DNA of 38,116 bases from Rhodobiaceae bacterium. Lineage in GTDB: Bacteria; Pseudomonadota; Alphaproteobacteria; RS24. This document shows, one piece after another, positions 14,876 through 25,863 of this stretch. A program made the translations under genes and the position numbers. Within the stretch, counting starts at the first letter, position 1. Each line of letters starts with the position of its first letter. The stretch is taken from positions 1-38,116 of the forward strand of contig JABHDF010000072.1 of the NCBI GenBank assembly GCA_018673175.1. Direction: 5' to 3'. Under the pieces are notes generated by a model. It ran no database searches, was not told where the DNA came from, and worked only from the letters and a program-made list of their open reading frames with translations.

Positions 14876-17694
14876 GCGGCTTTGGGCTTGTTTTTGCTAC
14901 GCGGGCGCGCCGCCTCGACGGGGTTGTCGATGACGCTGAGCAAGGCATCGGTGACTTGCGCCTGACGCTCCGCGCGCTTGATTTTGCCGCCTGTGAGATT
15001 GGTGACATAAAACACATCCACCGCCCGCTCGCCAAACGTGGCAACCCGCGCCGCCAAAACCGAGACATTGAGATTATAAAGCTCGCGCACCAGCGCATAT
15101 AAAAGGCCGGGACGGTCGAGCCCACTGACTTCGATAACGCTGGCCTCATCGGATAGATTATTATCCAGCTTCACTTGCGGGGTGATGTCAAAGGCTTCTA
15201 TTTGCTTGCCCGTCTGCACCCGCTCGAGGCGGTCTGGCACGCGCAGCTCGCCCGACAAAACAGTGCCAATTGTCTCGCGCACCCGCGCCACTTGCGCCGC
15301 ATCGAGAGGCCCCGGCGTTTCGGAATGGCCGACATGGAGCGTGTCCACCGCCATGCCATCATTGGTGGTGGTAATGCGCGCATCATAAATACTCAAACCC
15401 GCCACCGCACACGCGCCCGAAAGCCGCGCAAACAGGCCTGCATGGTCTTGGCAAATCAGCGTCACTTCCGAACAATCGCGCAAGACATCGGCGCTAATGT
15501 CGAGGGCCTGAGTGGCCTCGCCAGATGGGTCAACCATATCGTCCATCATCGCGGCGTGGCGCCATTGGGCCTCTTGGGCGAAGTTGAGCCAATAGGCGTC
15601 GGATTGGCGTTTCAAATATTTATTGATCTTGGCCGTCGACCAATCGAGGCGCAGGCCTTGAACAAAAGCATTTTTCGCGCCCTCCACCCGCTCGTCGCGC
15701 GCCACAAAGGCGGTGACCGAATTAAAGGTCGCGCAAGTCTCTTGATAAAGCTCGCGCAATAATTGCGATTTCCAGCCGGTAAATGTACCGGGCCCGACCG
15801 CCTTAATATCCACCTCTGTCAGCACATATAAATGGTCTAGCCGCTCCATGCTTTGCACCGCTTGGGCGAAATCTGAGATGGTACGCGGGTCAGATAAATC
15901 ACGCCTTTGCGCCACATCGCTCATCACCAAATGCTCGCGCACCAACCATTCGGTCAGCGCCGTTTCGGCCTTGGTGAACCCCAATTGCGGGCCTAATTTA
16001 CGCGCAATGCGCGCGCCCGCCACACTGTGGTCTTCGGGTCGCCCTTTGGCGATATCGTGCAACAGGGTCGCCAGATAGATCACCCGCCGATTGATCCGCC
16101 CCTCGCTCAGCAAGCGATGGGTTTCTGGATGATCCTCGGCTTGCGCCCCGCTTTCAATTTCCCGCAGCAAGCCAATGGCGCGCAGCAAATGCTCATCCGC
16201 TGTATAGTGGTGATACATATTGAACTGCATGAGCGCGACAATGCGACCGAAGTCTGGCACGAAACGCCCCAAAACGCCGGCCTCATTCATCCGCCGCAAG
16301 CTGCGCTCGGGGTCTTTTTTCGACGTCAGAATATTCAAAAAAAGTCGATTGGCTTCCACATCGGCGCGCAAAGCGGTCGTGACGAGGCCCGTCGATTGCG
16401 TGATGACGCGCAACGTATCGGGGTGAATATCCAGTCCATACCGGTCGGCCAAATAAAACACGCGGATAAGGTTTACCGGATCTTTTTCAAAGCAATCCGC
16501 CTGCTCCATTTTCAACCGACTGGTATCAATGATAAAACCCGCGACTTGTTTTTGACGACGAAACAACGCTGGCAGGCGTTGCAAAGCGCGCGGCTTGTTT
16601 TGGCTCTCCTCTAGCGAGGCACAAAAAATCGCCGTCAGGTCGCCAATGCTTTTGGCGACAAGGAAATAGCGCCGCATGAATTTTTCAACTGGCTTCATGC
16701 CCGCTGCGCCTTCTTTGGCTTCCTTCATCGGATAAAAATGTTCGGCCAGAGACTTTTGCACATCAAAGCTCAGGCGTTCTTCGGCGCGCCCCGTGTTGAA
16801 ATGCAAATGGCACCGCACTTGCCATAAAAACGCATCGCATTTGCGGAATAGTTTCAGCTCGTCCGCGGTCAAGACATTGAGCTCGACCAAAGCGTCCAAT
16901 TCTTCGACTTGATAGCTATAGCGCGCAATCCAAAACAGCGTGTTCAGATCCCGCAAACCCCCTTTGCTTTCTTTTAAATTCGGCTCTACCAAATAGCGCG
17001 ATCGGCCGGCGCGTTCATGGCGCGCGTCACGCTCATCCAATTTGGCGGTCACGAATTCACTGGCCGTGCCGCGCATAATTTTTTGCGCAAATGTCTCGCG
17101 AAAATCTACATAGAGGCTCGGCGCGCCCCACAAAAATCGGCTTTCCAACATCGAGGTGCGAATGGTCATATCGTTTTGCGCTTGGGTGACGCAATCGGTG
17201 ATGGATCGGGTGGCATGGCCGACTTTCAGCCCCATATCCCAAAGCATATACAGCACATATTCGACGAAACTCTCGCTGGCAGCGGTGCGTTTATAGGGCA
17301 GTAAAAACAGCAGGTCGATATCTGAGCCTGGCGCCAATCGACCGCGCCCATAGCCGCCCACCGCGACCATCGTAACTTTTTCCGCGTCCGTGGGATTAGA
17401 TAAATAGAGAATATCGGTCTCAACAAATTCGGCCAGCGCGCACAATAGGTCGTCTTGCAGGCTTGATAAGAACTCAGCGCATTTGGGGCCTTTAAATTTC
17501 TTAGCTTCTAGTTGCGCCCGCGCTTCGTCGCGCCCTTGGGACAGGCTATCGCGCATTTGGGCCAACACGCCGGCACGGATTTTAGCGTCATCGCCGGCTT
17601 GTGCTTTGGCGCAGGCGCGCAAACGAGCCAACAGGTCGGCGCGGCGCGCACTTGCTTTTGGGTTTTTGATAGAAATAAAGTTAGACACAGCCAT
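14872..17694 (-). CDS. glnD: Bifunctional PII uridylyltransferase/uridylyl-removing enzyme
   Basis: GlnD senses glutamine and adds or removes UMP on PII proteins to control nitrogen assimilation. Domains run in order: a nucleotidyltransferase domain with GGYGRGRLAPGSDIDLLFL near residue 110; a PII-uridylyltransferase helical region; an HD hydrolase domain with LLHDIAKGRPEDHS near 540; and two C-terminal ACT domains at about 730-800 and 840-920. I chose the ATG at 17692-17694 because AGGAG lies 4 bases upstream and the protein then has 940 residues, in family range. An in-frame start at 17745 would add 17 unconserved residues. The gene lies 71 bases after mutS. Confidence 0.96.
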   Translation of the reverse strand: MAVSNFISIKNPKASARRADLLARLRACAKAQAGDDAKIRAGVLAQMRDSLSQGRDEARAQLEAKKFKGPKCAEFLSSLQDDLLCALAEFVETDILYLSNPTDAEKVTMVAVGGYGRGRLAPGSDIDLLFLLPYKRTAASESFVEYVLYMLWDMGLKVGHATRSITDCVTQAQNDMTIRTSMLESRFLWGAPSLYVDFRETFAQKIMRGTASEFVTAKLDERDARHERAGRSRYLVEPNLKESKGGLRDLNTLFWIARYSYQVEELDALVELNVLTADELKLFRKCDAFLWQVRCHLHFNTGRAEERLSFDVQKSLAEHFYPMKEAKEGAAGMKPVEKFMRRYFLVAKSIGDLTAIFCASLEESQNKPRALQRLPALFRRQKQVAGFIIDTSRLKMEQADCFEKDPVNLIRVFYLADRYGLDIHPDTLRVITQSTGLVTTALRADVEANRLFLNILTSKKDPERSLRRMNEAGVLGRFVPDFGRIVALMQFNMYHHYTADEHLLRAIGLLREIESGAQAEDHPETHRLLSEGRINRRVIYLATLLHDIAKGRPEDHSVAGARIARKLGPQLGFTKAETALTEWLVREHLVMSDVAQRRDLSDPRTISDFAQAVQSMERLDHLYVLTEVDIKAVGPGTFTGWKSQLLRELYQETCATFNSVTAFVARDERVEGAKNAFVQGLRLDWSTAKINKYLKRQSDAYWLNFAQEAQWRHAAMMDDMVDPSGEATQALDISADVLRDCSEVTLICQDHAGLFARLSGACAVAGLSIYDARITTTNDGMAVDTLHVGHSETPGPLDAAQVARVRETIGTVLSGELRVPDRLERVQTGKQIEAFDITPQVKLDNNLSDEASVIEVSGLDRPGLLYALVRELYNLNVSVLAARVATFGERAVDVFYVTNLTGGKIKRAERQAQVTDALLSVIDNPVEAARPRSKNKPKAA

Positions 17695-17765
17695 AAAACT
17701 CCTTGGCGCATATATAGCATAATTTACGGCCAAAGCATGGCCCAAGCCACCCGCCCCAGAAAAGC

Positions 17766-20501
17766 CTAGGGTTTTTCCTTGTCTGCCGCCGCCTTGAGCG
17801 CGTGTAAATGATAGACATAATCCAGCGCCTCGCGCGGGCTTAGCCGATCGGGGTCGAGGGTCTCCAGCGCTTGCAAAACCGGATTGCTTTTCGCACGCGC
17901 TTTTTCCGCCGTGGGGGGGCTGGAAAATAGCGGCAGATTATCGAGCATGGGGTTTGCGTCTTTTGCCTCTTGGCCCTCTTCCAATTGCGCCAAAACTTGT
18001 CGAGCGCGGTCGGTGACGGCTTCTGGCAGTCCGGCAATTTCGGCAACGTGAATGCCGTAGGACCTATCTGCCGCTCCGGGGCCGACTTCGTGCAGAAACA
18101 CCAAATTGCCATCATGTTCGCGCACTTGCATGGACGTATTGGCCAAGCCGTCGAGGCGCTCTTGCAGGGCCGTCAGCTCGTGGTAATGGGTGGCGAATAA
18201 AGCGCGGCAGCCCACTTGGTCGTGCAAATATTCCACCGCCGCCCAAGCAATCGATAGGCCATCGAAAGTCGCCGTGCCGCGGCCAATCTCATCGAGAATG
18301 ACCAAGGCGCGCGGGCCGCTTTGGGTTAAAATGGCAGCCGTTTCCACCATCTCCACCATGAACGTCGAGCGGCCGCGGGCCAAATCATCGGCTGCGCCAA
18401 CGCGCGAGAAGACGCGGTCAACCAGGCCAATCTCAGCTTCCTCCGCCGGCACAAAACTGCCCATTTGCGCGAGAATGGCAATCAACGCATTTTGCCGCAA
18501 ATAAGTCGATTTACCCGCCATATTGGGGCCGGTGAGGAGCGTCAGGCGCGGCGCGGTTTCGCCGCTGGCATCGAGCGCACACGAATTGGCGATAAAACTT
18601 TTGGCGTCTTGGCGAAGCGCCGCCTCAACAACAGGGTGGCGCCCGCCGGTAATGACAAAGCGGGTGTCTTCAAATAGCTGCGGCGCGTTCCAGTTTCGCG
18701 TGACCGCCAATTCCGCCAGCGCGGCGCTAACATCGAGCGCCGCCATGCTTTGCGCGCGTGCCTCCAAAGCGGCACTGGCCTCCAGACAAGCGGTGCAGAT
18801 TTGGGCAAATATTTCCAACTCTAAAGCCAAAGCGGTTTCGGCCGCGCGCGAAATATCGCCAGCCAAATCGGCCAATTTTTGCGTCGAGAAACGCACGGAA
18901 CTGGCTAGGGTTTGGCGGTGAATAAATTGCTCGTTAAACGGCGGCGCCATTAATTTGTCGCCATGCGCCCCCGGCACATCAATGTGATAGCCCAACACGC
19001 CATTGTGTTTTATTTTCAGCGCCTTAATGCCTGTCTCTTCGGCATAATCTTGCTGCAAAGCGGCGATGACGCGGCGCCCTTCATCGCGCAACCGTCGCGC
19101 TTCATCGAGCCCCTCATGATAGCCTGGCTTCACAAAACCGCCATCGCGCGCCAACATCGGCGGCTGCTCATCAAGACTGCTGGCCAATAGCTCGCGCAAA
19201 GCCGCCACCTGCGGTTCCGCTAAAGATAAGCGTTCGCTTTGGACTTGCAGCTCGCGCGCCTCGACCGAGGCCTCCAACAAGAGAGCTTGTAGTTGATGCG
19301 CGCCTTCCAGCCCTTTGGCCAAAGCCAACACATCGCGCGGGCCGCCGCGTTGCATGGCGAGGCGCGACAGCGCGCGCGCCATATCCGGCACGGGCTTGAG
19401 CGCGGCGCGAACATCGGCGCGCAAATTATGCGCTCCGGTCAATTCATTGACGCCTGCCAAACGTTGCTCAATCGCACTGCGTTGGGTCAGAGGCGCAGCC
19501 AAACGCGAGCTCAGCAGACGCGCGCCAGGCGCCGTTACCGTCTCGTCGATACTGGCCAACAGGCTGCCTTTGGTCTCGCCGGTCAACGTGCGGGTCAGCT
19601 CTAAATTCGTGCGCGTGGCGGCATCTATGCCCATTAAATGCGTTTCGCGCTCGAGGCGGGGCGGCTGCAAATTCACCTCAAGGCCAAATTGCGTGGCGTC
19701 GAGATAGCGGATCAATGTTGCGCAGGCAAGCTGCGCAGCCCGGGCCGCGCTGCCTTCGAGACCGGCAAACATATCCTCGACAGTGGCGCCAAAACGCTCG
19801 CTCAAAACAGCTCCGGCTTGGCGAGACCCTAGGTCATCGACGGGCGAACACATCTTCGTGTCGGCGAGCAAACTGGCTTTCTTATCCCCCAAACAAGCGT
19901 CCAAATGGGCCGACCAAACCAACTCGCGCGGGCCGATGCGCGCAAGACTTGCGGGCAAATCTTCGGGCGCCAGGGTCGCCACACAAAACTCGCCCGTCGA
20001 CATATCCAGCCAAGCCATTGCCCAATGAGTGCCCCCGACACAAATCGGCGCGGCCAAAAAATTATTCTGTCGCGCGTCCAACAGCGCATCTTCCGATAAA
20101 GTGCCCGCGGTGACCAAGCGCACCACTTCGCGCCGCACCACAGATTTGGCGCCGCGTTTTTTCGCCTCGGCCGGATCTTCCGTCTGCTCGCAAATCGCCA
20201 CCCGATACCCGGCCCGAATGAGGCGCTGCAAATAGCCCTCGCTGGCATGATAGGGCACCCCGCACATGGGAATGTTTTTGCCCAAATGCTTGCCGCGATG
20301 GGTCAGCGTAATATCTAGCGCTTGCGCGGCCTCTATGGCGTCGTCAAAAAACAATTCGTAGAAATCGCCCATCCGATAGAATAAAAGCGCGTCTGGATGA
20401 TTGGCTTTTATCTCTAAAAACTGCGCCATCATTGGCGTCGGCGCCGCATCTGGAGACACAGGCACAGCCTTATCGGCGGGTGAGTTTGAACTTGAAGACA
20501 T
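17766..20501 (-). CDS. mutS: DNA mismatch repair protein MutS
   Basis: MutS recognises mismatches and small loops and recruits MutL. The 911-residue protein has the N-terminal mismatch-binding domain with the conserved [15 protein letters not shown] (the Phe wedges at the mismatch), connector and lever domains, and the C-terminal ABC-type ATPase. Walker A is [14 protein letters not shown] near residue 657. The signature/Walker B region is [20 protein letters not shown] near 735, with an ATHYHELT switch after it. The length is normal. The gene is divergent from maeB across a 177-base gap. The ribosome-binding site is weak (GGGG 2 bases before the ATG). Only 71 bases separate it from glnD, so the four-gene run mutS–glnD–murJ–trpS is probably one transcription unit. 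Confidence 0.98.
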   Translation of the reverse strand: MSSSSNSPADKAVPVSPDAAPTPMMAQFLEIKANHPDALLFYRMGDFYELFFDDAIEAAQALDITLTHRGKHLGKNIPMCGVPYHASEGYLQRLIRAGYRVAICEQTEDPAEAKKRGAKSVVRREVVRLVTAGTLSEDALLDARQNNFLAAPICVGGTHWAMAWLDMSTGEFCVATLAPEDLPASLARIGPRELVWSAHLDACLGDKKASLLADTKMCSPVDDLGSRQAGAVLSERFGATVEDMFAGLEGSAARAAQLACATLIRYLDATQFGLEVNLQPPRLERETHLMGIDAATRTNLELTRTLTGETKGSLLASIDETVTAPGARLLSSRLAAPLTQRSAIEQRLAGVNELTGAHNLRADVRAALKPVPDMARALSRLAMQRGGPRDVLALAKGLEGAHQLQALLLEASVEARELQVQSERLSLAEPQVAALRELLASSLDEQPPMLARDGGFVKPGYHEGLDEARRLRDEGRRVIAALQQDYAEETGIKALKIKHNGVLGYHIDVPGAHGDKLMAPPFNEQFIHRQTLASSVRFSTQKLADLAGDISRAAETALALELEIFAQICTACLEASAALEARAQSMAALDVSAALAELAVTRNWNAPQLFEDTRFVITGGRHPVVEAALRQDAKSFIANSCALDASGETAPRLTLLTGPNMAGKSTYLRQNALIAILAQMGSFVPAEEAEIGLVDRVFSRVGAADDLARGRSTFMVEMVETAAILTQSGPRALVILDEIGRGTATFDGLSIAWAAVEYLHDQVGCRALFATHYHELTALQERLDGLANTSMQVREHDGNLVFLHEVGPGAADRSYGIHVAEIAGLPEAVTDRARQVLAQLEEGQEAKDANPMLDNLPLFSSPPTAEKARAKSNPVLQALETLDPDRLSPREALDYVYHLHALKAAADKEKP

Positions 20502-20619
20502 AACCCCAGTTTAGCAAAGCCCACGCGCCAAACCAGCCCAGATATGCGCTCGCTCGTAAAAACCTGTTGAGTTTCTTGTCCCCTTTACCCCTCCCGAGGC
20601 CGTTTGGGCGGCTTTCGCC

Positions 20620-20648
20620 TTGTCTTTGCCCCATAGAAGCCCTAAAAC
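20620..20648 (+). promoter_or_regulatory. Possible promoter of maeB
   Basis: TTGTCT (20620-20625) and TAAAAC (20643-20648) are separated by 17 bases in the mutS/maeB divergent gap. Each matches four of six consensus bases. The predicted start near 20655 leaves a leader of about 24 bases. The match is modest. Confidence 0.3.
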
Positions 20649-20678
20649 GAGCGGAACCCCAGCGAAAGTTGATATGAG

Positions 20679-22949
20679 ATGACCGATACAGACAAAACCT
20701 TCACCGATGGGGAAGCCCTGCGCTTTCACTCTCGCGGCAAGCCCGGCAAATTAGAAATTTCGCCGACCAAGCCGATGGCAACGCAACGCGATTTATCCCT
20801 TGCCTATTCGCCAGGCGTCGCCGTTCCCGTGCAGGCCATCGCAGACAACCCAGACGCGTCTTACGACTATACTTCGCGCGGTAATATGGTGGCGGTTATC
20901 TCGAATGGCACAGCTATCTTGGGCCTTGGCAATTTGGGCGCGCTGGCCTCTAAGCCGGTTATGGAAGGCAAAGCGGTTTTGTTCAAACGCTTTGCGGATG
21001 TCGACTCGATTGATTTGGAAGTCGACACCGAAGACCCAACCGCTTTTGTCGATGCGGTCAAACATTTGGGGCCAAGTTTTGGGGGCATCAACCTAGAAGA
21101 TATCAAAGCGCCCGATTGCTTTATCATCGAGCAGCAATTGCGCGAGCTGATGGACATTCCGGTTTTCCATGATGACCAACACGGCACCGCGATTATTTGC
21201 GCCGCCGGCCTGATCAATGCGCTGCACCTGACGGGGCGCGATATCAAAGATATTAAAATCTGCGTCAATGGCGCGGGCTCGGCTGGCATTGCTTGCCTCG
21301 AGCTGATTAAAGCCATGGGCCTGCCGCATGAAAACGCGGTTTTATGCGACACCAAAGGGGTGATTTATCAAGGCCGCAAAGAGGGCATGAACCAGTGGAA
21401 ATCAGCCCATGCGGTAAACACCAAATCACGCTCGCTGGAAGACGCCATGGCAGGTGCCGATGTCTTCCTTGGCCTCTCGGTTAAAGGCGCGGTGACCAAA
21501 GAGATGGTGGCCGCTATGGCCCCCAATCCGATTATTTTTGCGATGGCCAATCCCGACCCAGAAATTACGCCAGAAGAAGTCTCCGCCGTGCACGATGATG
21601 CCATTATGGCAACCGGTCGGTCGGATTACCCGAACCAAGTGAACAATGTTTTGGGCTTCCCGTATATTTTCCGAGGCGCGCTAGATGTGCGGGCCACGAC
21701 CATCAATGACGAAATGAAAATCGCCTGCGCCGAAGCGCTGGCTATGTTGGCGCGCGAAGATGTGCCCGACGAAGTGGCCGCCGCCTATCAAGGGGAGCGC
21801 CCGCGCTTTGGCCCTCGCTATATTATTCCAGTGCCATTTGACCCGCGTCTCATCAGCGTTATTCCGCCAGCGGTTGCGCGTGCCGCGATGGATAGCGGCG
21901 TCGCTCGCGCCCCGATTGTAGATTTGGAAAACTATCAGGAACGTTTGAAAGCGCGCCTCGACCCAGCCGCCAGCTCGCTGCAAATCATCATGAATAAATC
22001 CAAGCAAAACGCCAAGCGGATGATTTTTGCCGAAGGCGAGCAAGAACAAGTTATCCGCGCGGCCATTGCCTATAAAGACAGCGGCTTGGGGGAACCTATT
22101 TTGGTTGGCACACAAGAAATTGTGCGCGCCAATATGGCTCAATTGGGGCTGGATGGACGCGACGATATTGAAATTCGCGACACGCGTACATCGGGAAAAA
22201 TTGAGGCCTATGCGGACTTCTTATATTCGCGCCTGCAACGCCACGGCAAATTGTACAATGACTGCCAACGCATGGTCGCCAATGATCGCAATATTTTCGG
22301 CGCCTGCGCGCTCGCCCAAGGCGATGGCGATGCCATGGTCACGGGGGTCACACGGTCTTACTCGTCTATTTTGGAAGAAATTAGCCAAGTCATTGAGCCG
22401 CGTACCAATCAGCGCGTCATGGGCATTTCCATGCTCATCGCCCGCGGTGGCCGCACGGTTCTTGTGTCCGACACCAATGTCATCGACATGCCAAGCAGCG
22501 AAGAGCTGGCCGATATTGCCACGCAAACCGCCGCCACAGCCCGCGCGCTGGGCCATGAGCCGCGCGTCGCCATGCTGGCCTATTCGACCTTTGGTCATCC
22601 CGAAGGCGACCGCTCGGTCTATGTCCGCGAAGCGGTTCGTCTGTTGGATGAGCGCAAAGTCGACTTCGAATATGAAGGCGAAATGGCAGCCGATGTGGCG
22701 TTAAACCGCGAAGCCATGACACGCTATCCCTTCAACCGCTTGAGCGAGCCGGCCAATGTTTTGGTTATGCCGGCCATTCACTCGGCTTCCATCTCAACCA
22801 AAATGTTGGAAGAGCTGGGCGGTGCCACGTTGATTGGCCCGATTTTGGTTGGCTTAGAGCATCCGGTACAAATCGCGCGGATTGGCGCGACCTCAACGGA
22901 AGTTTTAAATATGGCGGCGATTGCAGGCTACGGTCTCGAAAAAATCTAG
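20679..22949 (+). CDS. maeB: NADP-dependent malic enzyme with C-terminal phosphotransacetylase domain
   Basis: MaeB oxidatively decarboxylates malate to pyruvate with NADP+. Residues about 20-430 form the malic enzyme domains (SLAYSPGVAVPVQAI, NLEDIKAPDCFIIEQQLRE, and the dinucleotide-binding ICVNGAGSAGIACLELIKA). Residues about 435-756 are a phosphate acetyl/butyryl transferase-like domain (MIFAEGEQEQVIRAAIAYKD), which in MaeB proteins is usually regulatory and binds acetyl-CoA. The total of 756 residues is typical of the fused form. The ATG at 20679 has only a weak upstream site (GATATGAG). The gene converges with comM with a 7-base gap and no terminator between. Confidence 0.96.
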   Translation: MTDTDKTFTDGEALRFHSRGKPGKLEISPTKPMATQRDLSLAYSPGVAVPVQAIADNPDASYDYTSRGNMVAVISNGTAILGLGNLGALASKPVMEGKAVLFKRFADVDSIDLEVDTEDPTAFVDAVKHLGPSFGGINLEDIKAPDCFIIEQQLRELMDIPVFHDDQHGTAIICAAGLINALHLTGRDIKDIKICVNGAGSAGIACLELIKAMGLPHENAVLCDTKGVIYQGRKEGMNQWKSAHAVNTKSRSLEDAMAGADVFLGLSVKGAVTKEMVAAMAPNPIIFAMANPDPEITPEEVSAVHDDAIMATGRSDYPNQVNNVLGFPYIFRGALDVRATTINDEMKIACAEALAMLAREDVPDEVAAAYQGERPRFGPRYIIPVPFDPRLISVIPPAVARAAMDSGVARAPIVDLENYQERLKARLDPAASSLQIIMNKSKQNAKRMIFAEGEQEQVIRAAIAYKDSGLGEPILVGTQEIVRANMAQLGLDGRDDIEIRDTRTSGKIEAYADFLYSRLQRHGKLYNDCQRMVANDRNIFGACALAQGDGDAMVTGVTRSYSSILEEISQVIEPRTNQRVMGISMLIARGGRTVLVSDTNVIDMPSSEELADIATQTAATARALGHEPRVAMLAYSTFGHPEGDRSVYVREAVRLLDERKVDFEYEGEMAADVALNREAMTRYPFNRLSEPANVLVMPAIHSASISTKMLEELGGATLIGPILVGLEHPVQIARIGATSTEVLNMAAIAGYGLEKI

Positions 22950-22956
22950 CGAGGTT

Positions 22957-24465
22957 TCACGACAGCGACACGCCGCGCCACGTCAATGCCGTGGCAATGT
23001 CGGCTGCGCCCACGGTCTCGCGCGCTTGCAGATCCGCCAACGTGCGGGCAACGCGCAACACGCGGTTAAAGCCGCGCGCGGTCATCCGGCCATCTTCGAT
23101 AATCGCATCGAGCAGTTTTTGGCCCGCCGCATCGGGGCTGGCCAGCTCGCGTAGGCGGTCGCCATCGAGGCGCACGTTCAACCCGTCTTGGCGTTCATAT
23201 TGTCTTTTTTGCGCGCGGGTTACCCGCTCGACAATCGCCGCACTTGGCTCGCCTTTTTCATCTGCCATCATACTCGACAAGGCGACGGGCGGCACATCAA
23301 TGCGAATGTCGAACCGATCAAACAGCGGGCCCGATAATTTGCTGAGATATTCTTGCCGACATAACGGCAAGCGGTGGCAGGCAAGGTCTGGGTCATCGGC
23401 GTGGCCACACCGACACGGGTTCATGGCAGCGACCAACTGAAAATTTGCGTTATAGGCAACATGGGCTTCGGCACGCGCCACCTCCACGCGTCCCGTCTCA
23501 ATGGGTTGGCGCAAAGCGTCCAGCGCTTGGCGCGAGAACTCGGGCAATTCATCGAGAAACAAAACCCCGCAATGGGCCAGAGATATTTCGCCCGGTTTGG
23601 CTTGGCGTCCCCCGCCAATGAGCGCTGCCATACTGGCCGAATGATGCGGCGCGCGAAACGGGCGCTGGTCGGCCAAACGAATGCCGCCGCGCGGACTGGA
23701 CAGGCTTTCAATGACCGACACCTCAAGGCGCTCGCGCGATTGTAGCTCGGGCAGCAAGCCTGGCAGGCGCGCCGCCAACATAGATTTACCCGCTCCTGGC
23801 GGGCCGTTCATCAACAGGTTTTGCCCGCCCGAAGCCGCCACTTCCAAAGCCAGCCGCGCTTGGGGTTGGCCCCGCACATCGGCCATATCGGGATGCTCGG
23901 CCGCACGTGTTTGGCGGTCTATTTGGGGCGGGTGCAAAAGCTGCGTGCCGCGCAAATGATTCAGCACATCCAGCAAATGCCCGGCGGCCAATATGCCCGG
24001 TTTATCGGGCGCCGCCAGACCCGACCAAGCCGCTTCGGGCCCACATTGCTCGGGGCAAATAAGCCCGAGGCCTACTTCAAGCGCGGCCATGGCTGCGGGC
24101 AAAGCACCCGGCACACCAATGCAAGCGCCATCCAAACCCAGCTCGCCCATGACATAAAAATCGCTCACGTGGTCTTGCGGCAACACCCCCATGGCAACCA
24201 ATAATCCGAGCGCAATCGGCAAGTCATAATGGCTGCCTTCCTTTGGCAGATCGGCGGGCGAGAGGTTGATGGTAATGCGATCATAGGGCAGGGCCAGTCC
24301 CATGGCGCTTAAGGCGGCGCGCACGCGCTCTCGGCTTTCCGCCACAGATTCGTCGGGCAAGCCGACGACCGTGAAAGCGTTTTGACCTGGCGCCAAATGC
24401 ACCTGCACATCAATCGGCTGAGCTTCGACGCCTTGAAAGGCAATTGTTTTAATATGAGCAACCAT
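22957..24465 (-). CDS. comM: ComM/YifB-type magnesium chelatase-like AAA+ helicase
   Basis: ComM is a hexameric AAA+ branch-migration helicase that helps integrate incoming DNA during natural transformation. It is widely present even in non-competent bacteria. The 502-residue protein has an N-terminal Lon-protease-like domain (about 20-180), a Mg-chelatase-type AAA+ module with Walker A GPPGAGKSMLAARLPGLLP near 218 and LFLDELPEFSRQALDALRQP as Walker B region, and a C-terminal MgCI-like lid. A cysteine cluster (CRCGHADDPDLACHRLPLC), usual in this family, may bind zinc. The start ATG is preceded by a very A-rich leader (A8-G-A5) with no Shine-Dalgarno sequence. It is divergent from a small gene of unknown function. 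Confidence 0.95.
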   Translation of the reverse strand: MVAHIKTIAFQGVEAQPIDVQVHLAPGQNAFTVVGLPDESVAESRERVRAALSAMGLALPYDRITINLSPADLPKEGSHYDLPIALGLLVAMGVLPQDHVSDFYVMGELGLDGACIGVPGALPAAMAALEVGLGLICPEQCGPEAAWSGLAAPDKPGILAAGHLLDVLNHLRGTQLLHPPQIDRQTRAAEHPDMADVRGQPQARLALEVAASGGQNLLMNGPPGAGKSMLAARLPGLLPELQSRERLEVSVIESLSSPRGGIRLADQRPFRAPHHSASMAALIGGGRQAKPGEISLAHCGVLFLDELPEFSRQALDALRQPIETGRVEVARAEAHVAYNANFQLVAAMNPCRCGHADDPDLACHRLPLCRQEYLSKLSGPLFDRFDIRIDVPPVALSSMMADEKGEPSAAIVERVTRAQKRQYERQDGLNVRLDGDRLRELASPDAAGQKLLDAIIEDGRMTARGFNRVLRVARTLADLQARETVGAADIATALTWRGVSLS

Positions 24466-24588
24466 GTTTTTCTTTTTTTTAAACGGGTGAACGTGTCTGA
24501 AAGCTTACGGAATAAACAAGTCGGTCACAAGCCAAGCCTTGCGTGTTGCAAATTGCGGGTGTAGATAACAGGAGTTGCGAGGTTGCCT

Positions 24589-24849
24589 ATGTTTAGATCG
24601 AAAAAAGTAAGTGTGCAGATTGGGGATGTGTTTGTAGAAACCCCCAGAAGCAAAGCACGGATTTCTCTTTCTTTGGGAGAGCTTCATAGCGCGAGCCAAG
24701 AAACGGAACACAGTAAATGGACCGTTTTGAATTTGACCACCTTTAATGATTTGCCCCATGCGCGCCTAACCAATGGGGCCACCGGGCGCGTGCGCACGAT
24801 TTCCATCGTCTCATTAGAGCGCCAAGAGATTTATACAAAAGCCAAGTAG
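24589..24849 (+). CDS. Small protein of unknown function, 86 residues
   Basis: I cannot name this protein. The ATG at 24589 has GAGG 6 bases upstream; a TTG two codons earlier is a less likely start. The product is soluble and basic at both ends, with a central VGD-type opening (VQIGDVFVE), then KWTVLNLTTFNDLPHARL and RVRTISIVSLERQEIY. This W-V…PHARL…RTIS spacing reminds me of short uncharacterised alphaproteobacterial proteins of similar length, from memory and not checked. The DNA is less GC-rich than its neighbours. It is divergent from comM and converges on gshB with a 20-base gap. I take it to be a real gene because of the start signal and the ordered beta-rich pattern. Confidence 0.6.
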   Translation: MFRSKKVSVQIGDVFVETPRSKARISLSLGELHSASQETEHSKWTVLNLTTFNDLPHARLTNGATGRVRTISIVSLERQEIYTKAK

Positions 24850-24869
24850 CGCCGTGTTTTAGGTCGCAT

Positions 24870-25823
24870 TTAGCGAGAGACGCGCGCCTCGATGGCATCC
24901 AAAATCATCGCTGAAATATCTGGCCCACCAAAGGCTTTAATCTCGCGCACGCAGGTTGGCGAGGTGACATTGATCTCAGTCAGATAATTGCCAATAATAT
25001 CAATGCCTGCAAAAATAATGCCCATCTGCTTCAGCCGTGGGCCGATTTGTGCGGCAATCTCATAATCGCGTTCGCTCAGACCCGCCGCTTCGGGCGTGCC
25101 ACCGACATGGACATTGGCCCGCGCATCGCCGGGCGCTGGCACGCGGTTGAGCGCACCCACGGCTTCGCCTTCGACCAAAATCACACGCTTGTCGCCGGCG
25201 CGAACATCGGGCAAATATTGCTGCGCGATAATCGGTTCGCGCTCGGCCATAAACATATCGACCATCGAGCCGAAGTTCTCATCTTCTTTGCGCAAACGAA
25301 ATACGCCCGCGCCGCCATTGCCAAACAAAGGTTTTAAAATCACATCCCCAAACTCAGCCCGAAACGCTTCCAAAGCGGCACGGTCGCGGGTCATCAGAGT
25401 TGGTGGCAAAAGCCCATCAAATTCGACAGGGAAAATTTTCTCCGGCGCATTGCGCACCGAAGCTGGGTCATTGACCACTAAAACATCGGGCTGCAAACGC
25501 TCCAGAAAATGCGTCGCCGAAATATAATGCATATCAAAGGGCGGGTCTTGGCGCATCAAAATGACATCCAACTCGCGCAAATTCGTCACCACGGGCGCCC
25601 CTAGCTCGAAATGCGCGCCTTTGACATCGGCCAATTTCAAACTCTGAATGGCCGCGCTGACCAACCCATCGCGCATGCTTAGGCGGTCGGGCTCGTAGTA
25701 AAACAGCGAGTGGCCTCGGCTTTGCGCCTCTAAAGCCAGAGCAAAACTTGTGTCGCCAACAATATCAATATCTCCAATCGGGTCCATTTGGACACCAATT
25801 TTCAACGTTTTTCCCTGTGCCAT
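24870..25823 (-). CDS. gshB: Glutathione synthetase
   Basis: GshB joins gamma-glutamylcysteine and glycine to make glutathione in the cytoplasm. The N-terminal half has [20 protein letters not shown] and the [16 protein letters not shown] segment of the family. The ATP-grasp half contains [17 protein letters not shown] and, at the end, [21 protein letters not shown] place the start at the ATG of 25821-25823, where GAGGAG lies 6 bases upstream. The open frame continues 31 codons further but that stretch is not conserved. The result is 317 residues, the usual length. It follows yraN by 40 bases and is probably in the rsmI–yraN–gshB operon. Confidence 0.96.
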   Translation of the reverse strand: MAQGKTLKIGVQMDPIGDIDIVGDTSFALALEAQSRGHSLFYYEPDRLSMRDGLVSAAIQSLKLADVKGAHFELGAPVVTNLRELDVILMRQDPPFDMHYISATHFLERLQPDVLVVNDPASVRNAPEKIFPVEFDGLLPPTLMTRDRAALEAFRAEFGDVILKPLFGNGGAGVFRLRKEDENFGSMVDMFMAEREPIIAQQYLPDVRAGDKRVILVEGEAVGALNRVPAPGDARANVHVGGTPEAAGLSERDYEIAAQIGPRLKQMGIIFAGIDIIGNYLTEINVTSPTCVREIKAFGGPDISAMILDAIEARVSR

Positions 25824-25863
25824 AAACGGCTCCTCAAACCAAACGCGCGCGTGTGCATTATGT

